Shown here piece after piece: positions 1 through 4,540 of a stretch of DNA of 7,410 bases. Numbering within the stretch: position 1 is the stretch's first letter; each line of letters opens with the position of its first letter. The stretch comes from Fimenecus sp045579305. Its GTDB lineage: Bacteria > Bacillota > Clostridia > Oscillospirales > Acutalibacteraceae. Location of the stretch: NCBI GenBank assembly GCA_045579305.1, contig JAZNLY010000140.1, positions 1 to 7,410 on the forward strand, read 5' to 3'. Both the position numbers and the translations under genes were made by a program. The notes under the pieces were generated by a model. It made no database searches. It saw only the letters and a program-made list of their open reading frames with translations, and was not told where the DNA came from.

Positions 1-124
1 AAATTGGAGTTTGTCGATGTGAGTGCAGAGTGCAGAATTCAGAATGCAGAATTATGGAACTGCGTTGCGATTTTAAAGAACAACCAATATGGTGTAGCGG
101 TAGGGCGGGGTCTTGACCCCGCCG
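1..124 (+). repeat. Left copy of a dispersed non-coding repeat (heptamer array plus hairpin)
   Basis: This copy matches 7215-7337 in the same orientation. Positions 51-124 and 7264-7337 differ at one base in 74 (G at 78, A at 7291); the first 50 bases are more diverged and differ by one base in length. Three parts can be seen. Positions 21-55 are five tandem 7-bp units (GAGTGCA, GAGTGCA, GAATTCA, GAATGCA, GAATTAT). Positions 56-103 are a unique conserved block. Positions 104-123 form a perfect 9-bp inverted repeat, GGCGGGGTC and GACCCCGCC, around TT. No reading frame is evident. The element may begin before the window. It lies beyond the pckG terminator and so outside that transcript. It resembles small palindromic or MITE-like repeats; how it moves is unknown. 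Confidence 0.9.
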
Positions 125-177
125 AAAAGCGACATATAAACCAACAACTATCATAATAGAATGTAAATAACAACACG

Positions 178-218
178 AAAAAAACAAAAGAAAAAAGCGG
201 AGCCATTACTGACTCCGC
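178..218 (-). terminator. Intrinsic terminator of pckG
   Basis: Read on the minus strand, the arms GCGGAG and CTCCGC (213-218 and 197-202) enclose a 10-nt interior that can add two more pairs after one mismatch. They are followed at once by a T-rich tract (T6, C, T4, G, T7 at 196-178). The stem begins 17 nt past the pckG stop codon. This is the classic layout of a Rho-independent terminator. The palindrome GCAAATTTGC at 217-226 abuts the stem. Positions 125-177, between the tract and the left repeat, hold nothing recognisable. Confidence 0.88.
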
Positions 219-234
219 AAATTTGCATGTTTGA

Positions 235-2025
235 TTATTTAAGGTTAGCCTTGAGTGTTTCAAGTTCTGCCTTAAGTGTTTCAGGAAGCTTGTCACCGAA
301 CTTAGCATAGAATTCTGCGATGCCTTCTGCTTCGTTTGCCCAGAGAGCCTTATCAACGTCAAGAATGCTTTCAAGTGATTCAAGTGAAACTTCACCTTCA
401 AGACCTTCGATATTGATATCCTTAGCGAATGGCAAGTAACCGATAGCTGTTTCCTGAGCATCTACTTCGCCTTCGCAACGCTTGATAATCCATTCGAGAA
501 CACGAAGGTTATCACCGAAACCAGGCCACATGAAGTTGCCTTCGTCGTCTTTTCTGAACCAGTTAACATTGAAGATTTTTGGAGCTTTGTCAGCATCAAG
601 AGTCTTACCAATGTCAATCCAGTGCTGCCAGTAGTCACCCATATTGTAACCACAGAATGGAAGCATAGCCATTGGGTCACGACGAACAACACCTACTGCA
701 CCTGCTGCAGCTGCTGTTGTTTCAGAAGCCATGATTGAACCAACGAATACACCGTGGTTCCAGTCACGTGACTGGTATACGAGCGGAGCAAGCTTTGCAC
801 GACGACCACCGAATACGAAAGCAGAGATTGGAACACCTGCCGGGTTTTCGAATTCAGAGCTGATGCAAGGACAGTTAACAGCAGGAGCTGTGAAACGGCT
901 GTTTGGATGAGCAAGGTTTTTGCCTTCTGCTTTCCATTCAACACCATTTGTTTCAATACCTGTCCATTCAACTGCATTTACAGGTGGGTTCTTGTCAAGA
1001 CCTTCCCACCAAACTGTATTATCGTCAAGGTTACGAGCAACGTTTGTGAAGATTGTGCCCTTCTTTGTTGATGCAAGAGCATTTGGATTTGACTTAACGT
1101 TTGTACCGGGAGCAACACCGAAGAAACCGTTTTCCGGGTTGATAGCGTAAAGACGACCGTCAGGACCTTTTCTAATCCATGAAATATCGTCACCTACACA
1201 CCATACTTTGTAACCCTTTGAAAGGTATCCTTCCGGTGGAATAAGCATAGCAAGGTTTGTCTTACCACATGCTGATGGGAAAGCAGCACAGATGTACTTA
1301 ACTTCACCCTTTGGATTTTCGATACCAAGGATAAGCATGTGTTCAGCCTGCCAACCTTCGTTCTTACCCTGATATGAAGCAATACGAAGAGCAAAGCACT
1401 TTTTACCAAGAAGAACGTTTCCGCCGTAACCGGAGTTTACTGAAATGATTGTGTTATCTTCCGGGAACTGGCAAATCCATCTCTTTTCAGCGTCGATGTC
1501 GCAACGGCAATGAAGACCACGAACCCAGTCGTAGCTTTCGTCACCGAAAGCTTCCATAACTGCCTTACCAACACGAGTCATAATTACCATGTTAAGAACA
1601 ACATAGATTGAGTCTGTAAGCTCGATACCTACTTTTGCAAGAGGTGAACCGATAGGGCCCATTGAATAAGGGATAACATACATTGTTCTGCCCTTGTAGC
1701 TGTCCTTAGCAATATCATAAAGCATAGCGTATGCTTTTTCAGGGTCCATCCAATGGTTTGTTGGACCTGCATCTTCTTCTTTCTTTGAGCAGATAAGAGT
1801 TCTGTCCTCAACACGAGCAACGTCGTTTACTGCTGTTTTGTGGTAATAACAGTCAGGAAGAAGGTCCTGATTAAGTTTTACCATTTCACCAGTTGAACAT
1901 GCTTCTGCACGAAGAGCTTCAATCTGTTCTTCACTACCGTCAATCCAAACGATATTGTCAGGTTTAACAAGTTCTACCTGTTTGTCAATCCACTCAAGAA
2001 TTGACTTGTTCTTTGTGAGTGCCAT
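235..2025 (-). CDS. pckG: Phosphoenolpyruvate carboxykinase (GTP)
   Basis: This 596-residue protein interconverts oxaloacetate + GTP and phosphoenolpyruvate + GDP + CO2. It is a cytosolic enzyme of gluconeogenesis which, in anaerobes that fix CO2, often runs toward oxaloacetate for succinate formation. Family signatures seen: the phosphate-binding loop with the hyper-reactive Cys, FPSACGKTN at 249-257 (C253, K255, T256); VGDDISW at 277-283 with Asp residues for the metal; K209 and H229, which fit the Mn2+ ligands; R75 in RVEDRT; FGGRRAK at 405-411; and the guanine-stacking aromatics F490, F498 and F503 in the NWF...WPGFG segment. The last set marks the GTP class, not the unrelated ATP class. 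Length is normal for the family. The ATG is preceded by AAAGGAGT (2034-2041) with 8 nt spacing. It has its own promoter and terminator, so it is monocistronic. Many Lys and Asn codons near the 3' end are AAG and AAC, which suggests high expression. Confidence 0.97.
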   Translation of the reverse strand: MALTKNKSILEWIDKQVELVKPDNIVWIDGSEEQIEALRAEACSTGEMVKLNQDLLPDCYYHKTAVNDVARVEDRTLICSKKEEDAGPTNHWMDPEKAYAMLYDIAKDSYKGRTMYVIPYSMGPIGSPLAKVGIELTDSIYVVLNMVIMTRVGKAVMEAFGDESYDWVRGLHCRCDIDAEKRWICQFPEDNTIISVNSGYGGNVLLGKKCFALRIASYQGKNEGWQAEHMLILGIENPKGEVKYICAAFPSACGKTNLAMLIPPEGYLSKGYKVWCVGDDISWIRKGPDGRLYAINPENGFFGVAPGTNVKSNPNALASTKKGTIFTNVARNLDDNTVWWEGLDKNPPVNAVEWTGIETNGVEWKAEGKNLAHPNSRFTAPAVNCPCISSEFENPAGVPISAFVFGGRRAKLAPLVYQSRDWNHGVFVGSIMASETTAAAAGAVGVVRRDPMAMLPFCGYNMGDYWQHWIDIGKTLDADKAPKIFNVNWFRKDDEGNFMWPGFGDNLRVLEWIIKRCEGEVDAQETAIGYLPFAKDINIEGLEGEVSLESLESILDVDKALWANEAEGIAEFYAKFGDKLPETLKAELETLKANLK

Positions 2026-2062
2026 AGTTGTTTACTCCTTTATATAAATTCTAAATTGATAC

Positions 2063-2089
2063 CAAAATAAGCCAATCTCACCTATTTTG
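2063..2089 (-). promoter_or_regulatory. Dyad in the pckG leader, candidate operator
   Basis: A perfect 7-bp inverted repeat, CAAAATA and TATTTTG, occupies 2063-2069 and 2083-2089 with 13 bp between the arms. The arm centres are 20 bp apart, about two helical turns. The outer arm lies 4 bp downstream of the -10 box, so it covers the predicted transcription start. That position suits a repressor site, and pckG is usually controlled by carbon source. It could also act as a weak AT-rich RNA stem or be chance in AT-rich DNA. I do not recognise a specific regulator. Confidence 0.4.
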
Positions 2090-2093
2090 AATT

Positions 2094-2122
2094 ATTATAT
2101 ACCAAATCCTGCAAATTTTCAA
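2094..2122 (-). promoter_or_regulatory. pckG promoter (sigma-A type)
   Basis: On the minus strand the -35 box TTGAAA (2117-2122) and a perfect -10 box TATAAT (2094-2099) are separated by exactly 17 bp. Transcription should start near 2086-2088, giving a leader of about 60 nt before the pckG ATG. The rest of the gap between tsaD and pckG (2123-2197) is AT-rich and holds only a weak hairpin. Confidence 0.75.
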
Positions 2123-2197
2123 TAGTTAAAATGATAACAAAATGTCTATCAACCACATGCATTTTATTGTGTATTATATATACAATTAATAGAAAAG

Positions 2198-3217
2198 TCA
2201 GTTTTCGTAGTCTTTTTCAATGTCAGCTGTCGCTTTGCCGTTTAAATCCATTTGGGCAATTGTACCCTTCAGAAATTCAAAATAGCCCTGTGCCCCGACC
2301 ATTGCACCATTGTCACCACAAAGGGATAAATCAGGCAGATATAAGTCCCAACCCTTTTCTTCTGCAAGTTTTTCCATTCTGCTACGAAGAACGGAGTTTG
2401 CAGAAACACCACCTGCAAGTACAAGTGTTTTTTCATTGTGCAACTCCATAGCCTTGACTGTATTATCTGCAAGAGAAATTACAACTGCATTGATAAAAGA
2501 TGCACCAACATCGGCAGTTTCCAATGTTTCGCCCTTTTGTGTTGCATTATGGACAAGGTTTATAACCGATGTTTTAAGTCCTGAAAAACTGAAATCAAGG
2601 GGACTGCCATCAACACGAGGTTTTGGGAATTTATACTTTGTATTATCCCCATTTTTTGAGATTTTATCAAGATTTACACCGCCCGGATAAGGAAGTCCCA
2701 ATGTACGTGCAGCCTTATCCATAGCCTCACCTGCTGCATCGTCACGAGTACGGCCAATAACTTCAAAATCTGTGTAATCATTCACTTTGCAAAGAAGTGT
2801 ATTACCACCCGACACCACAAGGCACATAAAAGGTGGTTTTAAGTCCTTATGGGTGATATAGTTTGCAGCGATATGTGAACGGAGATGATGTACGGGTATG
2901 AGTGGCTTGCCACTTGCCAATGACAGACCTTTCGCATAGTTTACACCAACAAGCAAGGCTCCGATGAGTCCCGGTGCATAAGTAACTGCAATTCCGTCAA
3001 TATCATCGAGAGTACAACTCGCATCTGTAAGTGCTTTTTCAACCACTGCAGAGATATTTTCCGTATGTAATCTTGATGCGATTTCAGGCACAACTCCACC
3101 AAATATTTTATGCTTTTCAATCTGTGTTGATACTGCATTTGATAAAACAACTCTACCGTCTTCCACGACGGCTGCTGCAGTTTCGTCACATGAGCTTTCG
3201 ATTGCTAAAATTTTCAT
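2198..3217 (-). CDS. tsaD: tRNA N6-adenosine threonylcarbamoyltransferase TsaD
   Basis: TsaD (Kae1/Gcp/YgjD family, ASKHA fold) transfers the threonylcarbamoyl group from TC-AMP to A37 of tRNAs that read ANN codons, forming t6A. In bacteria it works with TsaB and TsaE, using TC-AMP made by TsaC/Sua5. At 339 residues it has the usual length. Visible signatures: IESSCDET near residues 6-13, GGVVPEIASRLH at 40-51, metal-binding His residues H111 and H115 in HHLRSH, VSGGNT at 135-140, DDAAGEAMDKAAR from 159, LAGGVSANS at 267-275, and CGDNGAMVG with D302. HHLRSH departs slightly from the common HHxxGH pattern, with Ser for Gly, but both His are kept. GAGGAA lies 5 nt before the ATG, and only 2 nt separate the start from the upstream stop, so translation is probably coupled to the phosphatase/acetyltransferase gene. 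tsaB and tsaE are not in this window. Confidence 0.96.
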   Translation of the reverse strand: MKILAIESSCDETAAAVVEDGRVVLSNAVSTQIEKHKIFGGVVPEIASRLHTENISAVVEKALTDASCTLDDIDGIAVTYAPGLIGALLVGVNYAKGLSLASGKPLIPVHHLRSHIAANYITHKDLKPPFMCLVVSGGNTLLCKVNDYTDFEVIGRTRDDAAGEAMDKAARTLGLPYPGGVNLDKISKNGDNTKYKFPKPRVDGSPLDFSFSGLKTSVINLVHNATQKGETLETADVGASFINAVVISLADNTVKAMELHNEKTLVLAGGVSANSVLRSRMEKLAEEKGWDLYLPDLSLCGDNGAMVGAQGYFEFLKGTIAQMDLNGKATADIEKDYEN

Positions 3218-3219
3218 AG

Positions 3220-4095
3220 TTATTCCTCAATATAGTATGTATAGATTAACGCATCTTCTGTAGGTTTTGAGTAGAAATTCTTTCTCTCACCAATAAGTTT
3301 AAACCCACATTTTTCGTACAATTTAATGGCATTTTCGTTTGATTTTCTCACTTCAAGAGTGATGAAAAATGCTCTTTCCGTTTCACTTTGCTTAATTAAG
3401 TGATTTACAAGGATTTGCCCGTAGCCTTTGCCACGATATCTGCCATTCACTGCAACATTTGTGATGTAAACCTCGTTGCAGATGTTGTTGGCACCGATAT
3501 AACCGAGCAACTTTTCTGTATCACGAAGCACATAGAATCTTGCAGTTTCGTTTGTCAGTTCATCTCTTAATGAATTCTCACTCCAAGGTTCGGAAAAACA
3601 CTCTTTTTCCAACTCTGCAATTTCAGTAATATCACTTTCCGTCATTTCACGGACAGTTGTGGTGTTCTGAATTTTTTCGAGAATAAAACTGAACTGACTT
3701 TCAAGTTGTCTTGCACATTCTTCATAAACCTCAATCGGTCTGCCGAATGGGTCGGGCACATTCAAAACTACAATTTTGTTTTCGTCACAATGGCGTGCCA
3801 AAATCTGTTTATGAGAATCACTCATACAGAAAAACAAATCGGTTGTAAGAAGATGTTCAGGGTTAATATTTCTTGCTCTGTGGTCTGAAATATCGACTCC
3901 CCTGCTACCTGCTACGAGAATTGAGTTAATGCTTACTCCATCACCCGGAAACGCACCCACACCGGCACTCGTAACCTCTATATCACTTATATTATTTTCT
4001 TTTAAATATTTTCTGAATAATCCCTCTGCTAAGGGACTTCTGCAGGTGTTACCACTGCATATAAACATAATTTTTTTCATAATTTTATGTTTCAT
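3220..4095 (-). CDS. rimI: Fused low-MW phosphatase (YwlE-like) and RimI-type N-acetyltransferase
   Basis: This is one uninterrupted 291-residue frame with two complete domains. Residues 6-145 form a low-molecular-weight protein phosphatase. The P-loop CSGNTCRS holds nucleophile C13 and R19, and the general-acid loop is DPFG at 115-118. T17 falls where B. subtilis YwlE has Thr11, the residue known to favour phospho-arginine, so the domain may be an arginine rather than tyrosine phosphatase (inference). Residues 147-291 form a GNAT domain of the RimI type: an MTESDI N-terminal strand region, an acetyl-CoA loop R219-YRGKG, and LEVRKSNENAIKLYEKCGF at 247-265, where Y260 is the likely general acid. 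RimI acetylates N-terminal Ala of ribosomal protein S18; close relatives accept other substrates. No Met lies at the point where a stand-alone RimI would begin, which supports a true fusion. The start is uncertain. The first ATG overlaps the upstream gene by 11 bp; M6 (4078-4080), 4 nt after that gene's stop, also fits. Neither has a good ribosome binding site, so translational coupling is likely. Confidence 0.92.
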   Translation of the reverse strand: MKHKIMKKIMFICSGNTCRSPLAEGLFRKYLKENNISDIEVTSAGVGAFPGDGVSINSILVAGSRGVDISDHRARNINPEHLLTTDLFFCMSDSHKQILARHCDENKIVVLNVPDPFGRPIEVYEECARQLESQFSFILEKIQNTTTVREMTESDITEIAELEKECFSEPWSENSLRDELTNETARFYVLRDTEKLLGYIGANNICNEVYITNVAVNGRYRGKGYGQILVNHLIKQSETERAFFITLEVRKSNENAIKLYEKCGFKLIGERKNFYSKPTEDALIYTYYIEE

Positions 4096-4480
4096 CCATA
4101 AACATATTGATTTTCTTGATTTCTACATCTTTAAGAGATAAATATTCTTCTGAATTTCTTATATAATCAAAAATATCTGTTTCCCCACCAAAACACCATT
4201 CACTCTGATTGTAATTTTTAGTCAGGTTACTTGGAGTATATAAAACATCAAGATGTATTTGATAATATTCGTCATCCTCGTTTGGAAACTGTCTTACCAA
4301 CGAGAAATAAAACAACGGCTCACCAGAAAAATCAAATGTACCTGTTTCGAATAAAATACCATCATCATCCTTGTCCACATTTTCAAGAGATACTTTGCAC
4401 ATATCTTCAAATGCAGTTACTAAATCTTCTAAATTGTTTTTATTGGCAACATTATTTTTTAATAAATCAAAGATATTCAT
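4085..4480 (-). CDS. Small acidic protein of unknown function
   Basis: I do not recognise a family for this 131-residue protein. It is very acidic: 28 Asp/Glu against 10 Lys/Arg by my count, including DKDDD near residues 36-40 and NEDDE at 67-71. It has no signal peptide or membrane segment, so it is probably cytosolic. The middle (about 42-82) alternates hydrophobic and polar residues (FETGTFDF, LFYFSLV, YYQIHLDVLY), suggesting a beta-sheet core with a helical N-terminus. Coding is supported by GGAG 8 nt before the ATG, by placement between same-strand genes, and by an 11-bp overlap with the next gene (shared ATGAAACATAA). Seven of 13 Leu codons are TTA, more AT-biased than its neighbours as far as I sampled. 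Size, charge and fold pattern recall immunity-type or SUKH-like proteins, but no toxin gene is adjacent and I see no diagnostic motif. Confidence 0.75.
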   Translation of the reverse strand: MNIFDLLKNNVANKNNLEDLVTAFEDMCKVSLENVDKDDDGILFETGTFDFSGEPLFYFSLVRQFPNEDDEYYQIHLDVLYTPSNLTKNYNQSEWCFGGETDIFDYIRNSEEYLSLKDVEIKKINMFMDET

Positions 4481-4511
4481 TTTGTTTTCTCCATAGTTTT
4501 ATGTTTTATTA

Positions 4512-4533
4512 CGGGCGATTCGTGAATTGCCCC
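4512..4533. repeat. Short hairpin repeat between polA and the acidic ORF
   Basis: GGGCGATT (4513-4520) and AATTGCCC (4525-4532) pair around CGTG, with one G-T wobble on the plus strand that becomes an A-C mismatch on the minus strand. The flanks read CGTAGGGGC on one side and GCCCG on the other, a layout I associate with small dispersed hairpin repeats in Clostridia. It starts 8 nt past the polA stop. On the minus strand no T-run follows it, so it is more likely a mobile or RNA-processing hairpin than a terminator. Confidence 0.55.
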
Positions 4534-4540
4534 TACGAGA

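Noticed and set aside
21..55. Heptamer array as a CRISPR
   Set aside because: Units are only 7 bp, contiguous and without spacers; no cas gene is present.
462..1409. Run of open frames antisense to and out of phase with pckG
   Set aside because: They overlap a full-length, motif-complete pckG in another frame, are low in complexity and lack start signals; they are codon-bias shadows.
2166..2186. AT-rich inverted repeat after tsaD as an intrinsic terminator
   Set aside because: On the minus strand the stem is nearly all A-T with an A-C mismatch and no T-run follows. Operon transcripts may read through or end by another means.
2131..2690. Plus-strand open frames across the tsaD 3' half
   Set aside because: They lie antisense to a well-conserved tsaD, have no ribosome binding site and show no recognisable domain.
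2831..2900. TsaD HHLRSH variant as a sign of an inactive enzyme
   Set aside because: Both metal-binding histidines are kept and the intervening residues vary among bacteria; all other TsaD motifs are intact.
3640..3680. Phosphatase-RimI fusion as a sequencing frameshift artefact
   Set aside because: The linker region is in frame with no start codon or ribosome binding site where a separate RimI would begin, and both domains are complete.
4512..4533. Hairpin after polA as a terminator
   Set aside because: No T-tract follows on the minus strand and the stem has a mismatch in that strand's RNA.
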